This document shows, piece after piece, positions 12,219 to 23,105 of a stretch of DNA of 64,000 nucleotides; position 1 is the first letter of the stretch, and each line of letters opens with the position of its first letter. The stretch is from Gossypium raimondii. Lineage: Eukaryota > Streptophyta > Magnoliopsida > Malvales > Malvaceae. The notes beneath the pieces are model-generated. The model had not been told where the DNA came from and made no database searches. It worked only from the letters and a program-made list of their open reading frames with translations. Location of the stretch: the NCBI RefSeq assembly GCF_025698545.1, contig NC_068575.1:55623980-55687979 (forward strand), given 5' to 3'. The position numbers and the translations under genes are program-made.

Positions 12219-14285
12219 TGTATAAACCCAAATGTGCCCAGGCCCAATCTAATACCCATTTTACATTATAATACTCAGGCCCAAACCAACAAACAATACA
12301 GACCTCAGCCCAAAACTAAAAAGAAAAAAGAAAACCCTAGCAAAGACTATGCGCCTAGCCACAGTAGCCTCCGCGCCTCCAGAGACGTCCCAAGCGCCGC
12401 ACGCCGGGGCCGATCCTCCCTATGTGCACGTACACTGCAAACACGGACTCAAAAGAGTCCAAAAGAAAAGAAACAAGGAAAACAGACTGGTATTTGATTT
12501 TTCGCTATATAAGGTGACTTTTATTCTCAGAATGGGGTGTAAAAAAAACAACAGGAAAATACACCAAAAATTTTGAAAGAAACCTTGAATACAAAGGATT
12601 TTTTTTTAGAAGGTGAATCGGATTCGTTTTTTTTATATTTATTTTCTTTTTCTTAACAAAAATAGTAGTAGAGAAAAGGGAGTCTTACCTCGTCGTCGAA
12701 ACCCAAACCTACTCCGCTTGAATCGGAGCTAGTCGGGCTGGGATTTGAATCGGCCGATTTGCCGGGAACAGCGGCGGCGTTGGCGACTGGACGAAACCCT
12801 AGCAGAGGGTTTCTTTTGCTTTTTTTATTTTTATTTTTTTCCCTCTTCTATTGCAAAAATGAGGTTTTAGAGAAAAAAACTGCTTTAAATAGCAGATCAA
12901 AACGGCGCTGTTTTGCCCAGGCCTTGACCCGCGCGGTGACCCAACCCGGAGGGGAGGATCCGCGCATTCTGGTTAAAGGGAAGTTTGCGCAATTGGTCCC
13001 TCCTTTTTGCAGCGCGCTTCGATTAAACCTGTTTTGTTTTTTTTTAAATTGGGTCGCATATTTTATTTTTATTTCAATTTGGCCCACGCTGCACAACGTT
13101 TTGAGAGAATGGGTTAATTTCTATTTTGATCCTCCTCTTATTGTGCGCGTTCTGATTTGGTCCCTTTGCGTGTTTTCTAACTTTAAATTCGACCCTTAAA
13201 CTCCTTTTTATTTTCGTTTTAATCCTTCATTTGTCATTTTAGTTTTTTTTAAATCTTGTTAATACTATTATTGTATCCTTATTATTATATTATTCATTAT
13301 TTTATCATCATTATTATTTTATACACTCACACGCATTTTTATATAATATATATATACATATATTTTCTATAAATACATGCATTTTATATATATATATATA
13401 CATTATTATTTTATTTTCATATTTTTTATATACATATATATACTCATACTTTATTAATATATTATACTTATTTTTATTTATATTTTATAAGTATATGTAC
13501 ATATTTTATTATTATTTTCTTTTCATAATTTTTGTATACATATATATATATATTAACGCTTTACGATACATATATAGGGATAATTTAAATTAAGGTATTG
13601 GTTTCATGTGGTACATTAGCATTTTACTATACTTTTTAAAGCAAATGTATTTTGGTTGCAGCAAAGTGTTAAAATCATCACATTTTATAAATTTTCAAAA
13701 TATTTGGTACTCATGATTCTCGAGCAAGATCGTATCCTAACTTACTGGATTGCGGTTATTTTTCGATGAATTTAGAAAGCCAAGTATTCATTTCGCAATA
13801 AATTCACAAATTTCAAATAAAAACTTATTCTCGGGAATTCAAAAATGTTGGGTCCTAACTTACTGGTCATGACATTTTCTTCTCGAGATAAGAATTTTCA
13901 AAAGCAAAGACAATATTCGGTATTTTGAAGATTTAAAAATATTGTGCCCTAACTCACTGGGTGTGGTGTTTTAGTTCTTTGAAATAAGAATGTCTTATCG
14001 TTTTAATCCATTCATGAAATAAAAAGATTCCTTTCAAAATCTTTTCAAATTTTCGACACCAAGGCATTTAAAAAATCAATTTGGTACCAATTTTGGGCGT
14101 TACGAGGGTGCTAATCCTTCCTCGTATGTGAATCGACTCCGAACTGCTTTTCTCAAATTTCGCAGACCAAAATTGTTTTTAAGGTGGGCCGATCACACCT
14201 TAATAAAGGATCGGTGGCGACTTCAGTCTTTATTTTTTTAGTCGAAACTAAAATTTTTATCTTCAAAAAAAAAGCGGTTTCGACA
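12219..14285 (+). repeat. 5' LTR
   Basis: 2067 bp, TG...CA termini, preceded by the AAACA duplication. The first 800 bp is GC-richer and holds the promoter region; the rest is AT-rich with (TA)n patches near 13340-13560. Frames inside it are not genes. Confidence 0.93.
12506..12513 (+). promoter_or_regulatory. Probable LTR TATA box
   Basis: TATATAAG in the sequence CGCTATATAAGGTGAC; the matching site in the 3' LTR lies near 23397-23404. It probably sets the element's transcription start. Confidence 0.5.
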
Positions 14286-14288
14286 GCT

Positions 14289-14306
14289 TGGCGACTCCGC
14301 TGGGGA
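14289..14306 (+). other. Primer-binding site
   Basis: TGGCGACTCCGCTGGGGA starts 3 nt after the 5' LTR end. The TGG start is expected for a tRNA 3' CCA partner. From memory this PBS type pairs with tRNA-Arg in Tat/Ogre-like elements; a tRNA comparison would settle that. Confidence 0.7.
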
Positions 14307-15471
14307 TTTTGAGAGTCGATCCATAAACTGATTATATTTGCCTTTGTGTCGAAAATCAAAAGTTTTAAAAAAATTCATAAGTTCCCTTAGCATTCATCGT
14401 TTTTTTTCATCTTGGTATGTTGGCGATTTTGCATCTGCATTTTGCATTTTACCCTTTAAGTGGGAGCGAGAAACTAGTCCTTCGTGAGGTTTTCACCTCC
14501 GTGCAGGGTAGTAGATCGCTTCCGGGATATATCCGTACCTATGTCTTCGTGAGATTTTCATCTCCGTGCAGCCATAGGGAAATGTATCCCCCTGAACTGA
14601 ACTCGATCCACACGAGCCTATAATGGGTGAGGATCGAGGAATCTGCTGGTTCAGGTACCCTTACTTTAGAAACTAAACCTCATATAGTGAGCTTTAGGAA
14701 CTTAGCCTAGGTAGAACTATCCCAAAACCCTAGTAGATTCCTGAATAAGTGTTCCTGCTATGTTATATTGGATTATATCTTTATATGTGATACTAACATG
14801 GGTTTATTTTGCTTTGATTGCATGACATTTTTTACTGCATGGCATTTCATCATAAAAAGAGGTGTTGATTCACGTTCGGTTGTTAAATAGAGAGCTTGTC
14901 ATAAGGAAATGGGTTTCTTGATGAAGTGGAAAATAATACGGTTGCCCGAATATGTTCCGAGAAAACACAACAAGTGGAAGATGATAGTTTAATGGAGGAC
15001 TACACAACCATTGCTCCGTTGCCCGAAGACTCAAGCTGACGAAGATTATTCGAGAGCCGCTGAACTTTTTTTTAAGAGAAGCCAACGAGCATCACGACGA
15101 TAAAGGAGCAACGAGTCACGGCCCGGATCAAGTAAAAAGGAGATAGAAGAGACATCCCTTTTGAAGAGTTCGTGAGATTTATCTTAATGCTTGAATGAAG
15201 AAGAGGAACGAATGACTCCGCCTATAAGGGTAAAATCGTATATATATCTGCTTTATGTAAAGAGATTTGTTTTCTAGTAAAGTTGTTCTAATAGAATTGA
15301 ACCAAGAATCAACGTCTCTTTTTGCATTCATTTCATGCATTTGCATTTCATTGCATCATATGCATTAAACACCTCTAAATGATCCTAATTGATTAAAATT
15401 ATTGCTCAGTTAACCTGGAAACCAACCAACCAACCCAACACCGATACGGCACTCGAGCAAAGACAAAAGAT
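14307..15471 (+). other. Retrotransposon leader (untranslated)
   Basis: No long frame lies between PBS and gag. A short diverged direct repeat, CTTCGTGAGGTTTTCACCTC (near 14480) and CTTCGTGAGATTTTCATCTC (near 14544), falls in the first part. A long leader is usual for this lineage. Confidence 0.55.
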
Positions 15472-16970
15472 ATGGATCAGAGATTAGAAAAGCTTGAACA
15501 GCACCAGAAGGAGATGCAAGACCGGCTTCAGCTACAAATGCAGGAACGGTTAGACAAGATGAAGCAAAAAATGTCTGAGAAGATGCGGGAATCTCAAGAA
15601 GATATAGTGGCAAAGTTAACCCGACTGATAACAAAGGGAGGTGACAAAGGAAAGGGCCCCATGGCAGATGTTGATGAGGGAAACGATGATGAACTTTTCT
15701 ATCCTCCAAGTTTCATCCCTCCACATGAGCGAGCTCAAGCTGAATACCCGTGCAAATCTACTGTCACCATCATGCCTCAGCAATTTCGAGCTGGTATTTC
15801 GAACCTCCAAACTGGGCCGGGTTTTAATCCCGAAAACAATCCTATTAACTCTGCCATCCCTGACTCTGATGAAGTGGTTGAGAAGGAAAGAGTGAAGGAA
15901 GAGTTACCGAAGCAGTTGGAAGAAAGATACAGGTGGCTCGAAGAGAAGTTCAAGGCGATGGAGGTTACTGAGAGTTATCGAGGCATTGACGCGAAAGAGC
16001 TGAGTTTAGTGCCAGATTTAGTACTCCCTCATAAATTTAAGATGCCTGAGTTTGAAAAGTACAATGGGACAAGCTGCCCAGCAGCTCACATCACCATGTT
16101 CTACAGGCGAATGACGGGTTATGTTAACAACGACCAACTCTCGATACATCTGCTTTCCAAGACAAATTTTATCGGGCAAGATCCAAGTGGTACAATCAGT
16201 TGAGTCGTGCCACGATTGGTTCATGGAGATACTTGGCGCAAGCATTCATGAAACAATATAGTCATGTGACAGACATGGCTCCTGATAGAATCACCCTTCA
16301 GAATATGGAGAAGAAGCCGAGCGAAAGCTTTAGGCAGTACGCGCAGAGATGGAGGGAAGTCGCAGCCCAAGTTCAGCCACCGCTCTTAGAAAAAGAAACA
16401 ACCATGCTGTTCATTAACACACTGAAAGCCCCATTCATTACACATATGTTGGGGAGTGCCACAAAAAGCTTTCCCGACATAATCATGAATGGCGAGATGA
16501 TCGAAAATGCCATAAGAAATGGAAAGATCGATGCTGGAGAGAGTAACAAGAGGTCAGTCTCAAGGAGAAAAGAAGATGAGGTGAACAACATGGGTTACTC
16601 TAAATCAGTTACTGTAAGTCAGTCAAGAAAGGTGGCTGCTAACCAGCAAGGTTCATCGAGACAGGAAGCTGGTACAGGACAAAATACAGAGAGGCCCCGA
16701 TTCACGCCAATTCCAGTACCATATAGGAAACTGTATCAAAATTTGTTTGATGCCCATGTTGTTTCTCCTTTTCCTGTGAAGCCTTTACAACCTCCGTATC
16801 CCAAATGGTATGATGCGAATGCGCAATGTGAATACCATGCGGGAATTACGGGACACTCGATTGAGAATTGCACTGCCTTCAAGAAGCAAGTTGAAAGACT
16901 CATCGACATGGGTGTTGTCAAGTTTGGTGACTCATCAAGTGCAGAAAATCCATTACCCAATCATGATTGA
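15472..16970 (+). pseudogene. gag: Retrotransposon gag, broken by a frame change
   Basis: Gag would form the virus-like particle of the retroelement. The first frame (15472-16203) starts with ATG, has a charged coiled-coil-like N-terminus (KLEQHQKEMQDRLQLQMQER) and then the gag core start (PHKFKMPEFEKYNG). The frame shifts near 16150-16185: homology continues in another frame with SRATIGSW and YAQRWREVAAQ, to a stop at 16968. The CEYHAGITGHSIENC motif (from about 16827) is the zinc-binding-like knuckle typical of Tat/Ogre-type gag. The break looks like two 1-nt insertions close together. No full-length gag can be made from this copy. Confidence 0.8.
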
Positions 16971-17289
16971 TAATGGAGGGAATGCAATGCTTTCTGGTTA
17001 GATATTCAACTGAGAGGTGTTATAAATAATGGGACTACAGAGGAAACCCCTATATTATTTAGAGTCTGTTAGAGTAATGTTCAGAACACTTTTATTGCTT
17101 TTAGCCTAGAAGCAATAAGAACTCCTTTGTGAAATGGGCTCATGTCTGAACATTATTATTTTTAATGTAATACATTATTGCAATCATCTTTGAGCAAATG
17201 TTCTTTCACTCTTTGCAATTCTTTCATTCTTATGAATTTTTTCTGCCAAACCATTTATTTATTCATTCATATCATTCACACATTCTTTT

Positions 17290-17910
17290 GTACATTTCTT
17301 GGTACTTACTATGGGTCCCTAGATATCAATGACTTGAGTGACGCTGTTACAAGCTCAGAAATCTCCTCTTTAGCGAGATATGTGTTAGAGAGATCTCATG
17401 ACTTTGAAGATGTCATAGATCGTAGCTTATCCTCCGATTTGTTGAGGATGATAAAACAGTTTTACCTCATGAAGAGACAATGGAGACTGTGACCTTGAGG
17501 GAACATGTATGACTGAAAAAACAAAGCAAGACCTTATGAGTTACCCTAGGAATTCAATGATGTCTTCACATGGTCATACCTGGATATGCTCAAAGAAATT
17601 CCTTTACTGGGGCAATGTCTTTCACTTTGGTTTATCATAGTTTTGCTCATCGAAGTCGAATTGTCATTTCTCTGCATTTTTATCCCAAGAGGAAGATCCA
17701 AAGGCTCGTCTTAGAAAATTTCACAAGGGGAAGCAAATCCTTCCTATACAAAAGGATTTTAGAGGAAGATGAATGCCAAATTAAGAGGGTCCATATGTCA
17801 TAAAGAAAGCCTTTTCTGGGGAAAATTTTGATCCTGAGTAAGATGGATGGTAAAGATTTTCCAAGCTCTGTAAACTCGAATTTCGTTCGGAAGTACTTTT
17901 CTTAAAAGGT
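17290..17910 (+). pseudogene. Collapsed pol remnant: pre-RT region joined to the integrase C-terminus
   Basis: About 17310-17500 resembles the stretch before reverse transcriptase in this lineage (LLRMIKQ, HEETMET-like). Around 17565-17585 a trace of the conserved W-S-Y-x-D-M-P-G segment is readable in a shifting frame. Within 100-200 bp the homology jumps to the integrase C-terminal tail: RPRK, then GPYVIKKAFSG near 17785-17820, then MDGKDF. RT catalytic domain, RNase H and integrase core are absent. Stops and frame changes are frequent. It is an internally deleted pol. Confidence 0.6.
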
Positions 17911-18091
17911 GGGACCAAGGTGAAAGCCTACAAAGGGCGCTTTGAGTCAAAAAAAAAAGAAGAGACCAGGGTGAAACCCTACAAAGGGAGCCTTGAGTAA
18001 AAAAAAAAAATGGAGAGGCTAAGGTGAAAACTCGCAAAGGGCGCCTTAGACCAAAGGGGATTTGAGTTGAAAACCCGAAAAGGGCGGCTCA
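17907..18091 (+). repeat. Tandem array, about 55-60 bp units
   Basis: Three to four copies of a unit centred on AGGTGAAAACYCGCAAAGGGCGCCTTGAG, separated by A-runs (17950-17960, 18000-18010). Such arrays after pol are typical of Tat/Ogre-like 3' regions. Confidence 0.7.
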
Positions 18092-19234
18092 AATGTTGAT
18101 CAGAATGGGGCATGAAGTAATCAGAGCAGCTCAAATACTGATCAAAATGGGATATACAGTGGTCTTGCTGTACCAGAATCAGCAGGAAAGGGTATGCGAC
18201 ATCTTGGGGCATCGATAGAGTATGGTAGATCTCCTAAACACATGTCAAACCCAGAAAGGTCTTCAGCAAGTTTGTACAGAGAAGTTCAAGCTACGATATC
18301 TGGGGCACCTAATCCTTATACCATTTTTATTATTCTTGGAACACTTCATTCATTTCCAAGACACACATTTCTTTGTCATTTATCTTTATTATCTTTGACA
18401 ACTTATTCATTTCAGGCTATGCTCAAAACCAACTCTATTCTTATCCATAATCTTTTTTGCAAGCATGTTGCATTAGAATAATGATTAATGGACTAATAAA
18501 ACTTTCACAAGGGGAGTTTTGCATATTACTCTAGAAGTTTCTGAATAATATAGGAACCTCAAACAGGACTATTGTTTAGAACGCACTAGGTTGGAAATCT
18601 GATAAAGAAGAGTCTAAATTAAGACTACCCCTTTGAATTTTCGTCTAACAAAATGGCGAGATATCGTGTTGGTGAGAAAGCTTCAATGAACAAGAAAGCA
18701 ATGATCACCGAATAATAATAAGAAGTTGTTCTTGGAGAGGAAAGTTCTTCATTTGTACATGAGCATTTGGTACAACACCCTGGGAATGGTGTAAGGGACC
18801 AAAAAGTTTCACATCCTGTATCCTCGAATTGTGATAGCAGAGGATTGAAAAAAGGTCAAATCTTTCTACCATTGAGTTACAACGGGAAAAAGATGGTTCA
18901 AATTTTGTGTCCCAGTGGATCAAACTTAGAGGTTTACAGTGGGGGCAATCTGGTCAAATGTTTCTTTGGAGACGCCAGCCGAGCAAAGAGGCGCTATAGC
19001 ACATTTGCGATTAAACTTTAATAAACTTTGAGTAATGATAACCTAAGTGAAAATGAGGGATCATTCTCGAAAAAATGACATTCTGCATTCATTCAAATGT
19101 CATTCATACACGCCTAGTTAGGAGCATTTGATTCATTTGATCATGACATCCTAATCATTAGGCATAGTTAGGTTCATAAAGTGAATTATACAGGTCATGT
19201 TCCCCAGAGAACAGATCGGTGAAATGATAAAGCC
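18092..19234 (+). other. Retrotransposon 3' untranslated region
   Basis: Non-coding by eye; frames are short and unlike known proteins. It contains element-type sequence continuous with the arrays on both sides. Confidence 0.5.
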
Positions 19235-19968
19235 TTATCTCCCTGAACAAAAGTGGAGCAGGTTGAAAAGCAGCGGTCTTATCTTCCTATATTGGTAGCG
19301 AAGTGGATCGAATATACAGATCTCGCATTCCCATACTGGTGGCGAAGCAGATCGAAGGAAAAAGCAGATCTTGTCTTCATGTACTGGCGTGAAGTAGATC
19401 AAAGATAACAGATCTCGCCTTCCCATACTGGTGGCGAAGCAGATCGAAAGAAAGTAGATCTTGTCTTCATGTATCGGCGTGAAGTAGATCAAAGTCAACA
19501 GATCTTGTCTCCCCATACTGGTGGTGGAGTAGATCTTGTTTTCATGTACTGGCGTGAAGTAGATCAAAGAAACAGATCTTGTCTCCCCATACTGGTGGTG
19601 GAGTAGGTCGAAGAAAACAGATTGTGTCTTCATGTACTGGCGTGAAGTAGATTAAAGATAGTAGGTCCTATCTTCCTATATTGGTAGGAAAGTGGATCGA
19701 ATATACATCTTCCCATACCGGCGGCAAAGTAGATTGAAGATTACAGATTTTGCCTCCCTAAGCAGTAGTGGAGCAGATCGAAGATGGCAGATTTTACCTC
19801 CCTGAAGTTGCAGTGGAGTATATTGAAGCCAGTAATTCTACCTCCCCGATCGGCAGTGGAATCGATTGAAAAAGTAGATCTTGTCTTCATGTATTGGCGT
19901 GAAGTAGATCGAAGAAAGCAGATCTTGTCTTCCTATACTGGGAGTGAAGTAGATCGAAGATACAAGTT
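19235..19968 (+). repeat. Tandem array, about 40-45 bp units (left part)
   Basis: About 16-18 imperfect copies of a unit such as 'AGATCTTGTCTTCATGTACT' + 'GGCGTGAAGTAGATCAAAG'. At least two subtypes alternate: one with CATGTACTGGCGTGAAG, another with CCCATACTGGTGGCGAAG. The array is cut at 19968 by a nested element and resumes at 22696. Confidence 0.8.
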
Positions 19969-22695
19969 TGTAATGGCCCAAATTTGAGGTTATCGGAACA
20001 GTAGTTTCGGGACCACAAATCCGATGAGAAAAATTTTATTTTTTCTTATATTTTTATGGTTTACAATTTCACAAAATGATTTCGTGAAAATTTCGTTCGA
20101 AAATTTCGACGTTTGGGCACTCAATTTAGTCAAAAGGACTAAATTGTAAAAAGTGCAAAAGTTGAGTTCTACATGTTAGAGGTGTCCAATTGTTATGAAA
20201 CTTTAAATTGGAGGTCCTTATATGGTAATTATACCATTGGTAACTTGGTAGACAAAAATGGACATGAGATAAGTGAAATAGAAAATTTTTAAGTTAGGGG
20301 CAATTTGGTAATCTAGTAATAAAAAGAATTAAAAGGGAAAAAGATGACAAAAATCATCATCTTCTTCATGGTGAACGAAATCAGCAAGGGGGAAGCCATA
20401 GTTAGGGTTTTCAAGCTTCCAAGCTCGATAGTAAGTGATCCCAAGCCCCGTTTTTAATGTTCTTTACGTTTTGAGATCCCTAGAGCTTAATTTAGCTTAT
20501 TCTAGCAATAATTTAACCTAGGGTTTATATTTGGAAAAATACCCATAGGTGAAAAGTGTTTATTTTGATGTTTTATGATAGAATATGAAGCTAGAAATTA
20601 TGTTAAACAACTTTTGTTAGCCGATTTTAAGCAAAAACGAGTAAAACGACATAATCCAGAAAATACCTAATGTTCATAAGTACATGTTAGAGTGGGAATT
20701 TGATGTTGCCATAGAAGGAAAAATGTTCAGAATGTTATAAAACATAATAATAAGAGATGAAGTTTAATTTCCGAGCCTTGGGGCAAAAATGTAATTATGT
20801 AAAAGTTTAGGGCAAAATTGTAATTTTGAAAAGTTAGAGTCGAGGGCTGTTTTGATGAATGTGATTATTAAATAAGTTAAATTTACTATTTTAGATCAAG
20901 AAGTACGAAACTCGAGGTTAGACAAAGGGAAGAATAAAGTTGAAGACTAAGTTGGTGAATTTGGCTATAATTGGTACCGAGGTAAGTTTACGGTAAATAA
21001 ATGCAATATTTCAATATTTATTATCAATGCTGTTATTTTCCAGCAACTATGAATTTATTTTATGAATTTATTTGATGATGATCTAAGCATGAAATGATAG
21101 AGAATTAAAATTAAAAAGTCCCGTTGATACATAAGGATGGTACTGGATACGAATGTCATGACATTTGGGTAAAGAGGTCCCATGTAAGACCATGTCTGGG
21201 ACATGGTATTGGCACCGAGACGAGCATTGGCACCGAGACGAGAGGTCCCATGTAAGACCATGTCTGGGACATGGCGTTGGCACCGAGATGAGATGTCCCC
21301 TATAAGACCGTGTCTGGGACATGGCATGGGCACCAACATGAGAACATCCCATGTAAGACCATGTCTGGGACATGGCTTTGGCATGTTATTATCAGAAGAG
21401 ACCCGAGTATCCTTATTATTCCAATGTAGCTCAACGGGCTTGTAAACGAATCATGTTCATGAAAGTTCAGTTTAAAGCATAAATGGCAAGCTCAGGTAAG
21501 TTGTAAGACTTAAGAACTTATTATACTATCAATTGATGTTCAACGATGCAGCAAGAGTTGAGTAAGTTATGCACACAAGTATTCTAAGTAAACAAGCAAG
21601 AGAACTAGTATGAGATTAACTAAAGAGTAAACTAGAGATATAGACATTTGAGTTTAATTATTTAAGTTAAATATTGTTATTTATTTGCTAGTAAACTTAC
21701 TAAGCTTTATGCTTACTTCTTTTATTTCTCTTTCTCTTATGGTATTGCAAAGCTACTTCAAGGATCCTAAAGAAGTCGGAGATCGTCCACACTATCAACC
21801 ACAACTGCTCGGTATTTTATATCGAAACACGTTTGAGTTATGGCATGTATAGGGATTTAGTTATTTTGTATGTTTGTGATTATGATTTTGCTAAAGAATG
21901 GTGTGTAAGTATTTGATGATGTATGGTTATTAAAATGGTTAAGTATGAAGGTATTTGTTGTTATAAGAGTCTAGGTGATAAATTATGTATGGAAATCATG
22001 AAAGGATGAAATTTTGCAAAGAAACAAAATTCAGGCAGCAACAGTGACGTGACTTTGAAAAATCACCCAAGATAGTATAAAATGAATTAGAGGGTAAATG
22101 ATATATGGAATTAAATCTTGTTGAGTCTATTTTCATGGAAAAATAACGGTGTAGCGAAAGGAATTTTATATTTTAAGATATATGAATGTTCGTGAGACAG
22201 GGTCAGAACAGTTTTTGGTGTCCTCTGTTTTGAGTTTAGAAAATAATTAAAAATTGTACAAAAATGGTTATGAGTTATAGTTTATATGTATAGATTTCTC
22301 ATTGAGTCTATTTTCTGTAGAAACAAGTAAGAACTTCATATGAAAATCCTACAGTGAGAAAACTTATTTTTAGTGACTAGAGGTCAGGGCAGTCAGGTGG
22401 TGAAACAGGGGATACTTTAACTAATAAACTGTACTAATTGGCTGAACCAAAAATTCTAAAAATTTTATGGTGAGTAGATATATGAGTCTAGTTTCAGGGA
22501 AAATTTACAGAATTAAATTTAGAGTTCTGTAGCTCGAGTTATAATTAATTTAGTAACTGCTGCGCGATTAGACAGATTTGCTGTAAATAGTGAAATGAAT
22601 TTTCAAACCTAGTTTGTATGCTCCGAATTGGTAAGATAAGCTAAGTAATGCCTCGTGCTCGATACCGGAAACGGTCTCGGGTAAGGGGTGTTACA
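19969..22695. mobile_element. Nested LTR-like insertion (probable solo LTR)
   Basis: It starts TGTAATGGCCCAAATTTGAG and ends GGTAAGGGGTGTTACA, i.e. TGTAA...TTACA termini, and interrupts the tandem array exactly. It has no gag or pol, so it is most likely a solo LTR left by recombination between two LTRs, although a non-coding TIR or LARD-like element is not excluded. The CCCTTACCCGAGACCG motif on the minus strand is one I associate with cotton gypsy LTR ends. No clean 5-bp duplication is visible: the flanks read AAGTT and TTTTA. Confidence 0.65.
21170..21380. repeat. Tandem repeat 'CATGTAAGACCATGTCTGGG'
   Basis: Four copies of CATGTAAGACCATGTCTGGG (or TATAAGACCGTG...) followed by ACATGG and GGCACCGAGACGAG, spaced about 55-70 bp, inside the nested LTR-like element. 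Overlapping frames on both strands result from the repeat and are not genes. Confidence 0.8.
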
Positions 22696-23000
22696 TTTTA
22701 TCTCCCTGAAGTTGCAGTGGAGCAGACTGAAGTAACCAATCCAATCTCCTTGAAGTTGCAATGGAGTGGATTAAAGCCGCAGATCGCATCAGACTTATCT
22801 TTAAGTTGTAGTAGAGCAAATTGAAGCTACAAGTCTTATCTCCCTGAAGTTGCAGTGGAGCAGATTAAAGATAGCAAATTTTGTTCTTTTTGAGAAGCTA
22901 CAAAGTACGAACCTTATCTCCCTGACATTGCGGTGGGGTTGATTGAAACGCTAGTTCCTGTACCTCTGAAGATGCAGTAGGAAGGAATGAAGCTATTTGA
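22696..23000 (+). repeat. Tandem array, about 40-45 bp units (right part)
   Basis: Continuation of the 19235-19968 array with units such as TATCTCCCTGAAGTTGCAGTGG + AGCAGATTGAAG, about six to seven copies. Confidence 0.75.
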
Positions 23001-23087
23001 AGAAGAAAAGCACCGAAGAAGTCGAGGCTTAGCAAGGCTGGGCACAATTGGGCTGTTAGTCTTTGCTCTATTCCCGTTACACGACAA

Positions 23088-23105
23088 TGAGCAAAGAGGG
23101 GCAGC
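23088..23105 (+). other. Polypurine tract
   Basis: GAGCAAAGAGGGGCAGC directly abuts the 3' LTR. It primes plus-strand DNA synthesis in LTR retroelements. Confidence 0.65.

Noticed and set aside
12234-13199. Several 75-146 codon frames in the 5' LTR
   Set aside because: They overlap on both strands, lie wholly within the LTR, and are not kept in the 3' LTR.
19235-19633. 132-codon minus frame with repeated IYFTPVHEDK
   Set aside because: A product of the 40-bp tandem array.
21055-21445. Repetitive frames on both strands with CPRHGLTWD or MSQTWSYMG words
   Set aside because: They are translations of the tandem repeat in the nested LTR-like element.
19235-23000. CRISPR-like look of the 40-bp array
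   Set aside because: No unique spacers, units are contiguous and diverged, and the DNA is a plant retroelement.
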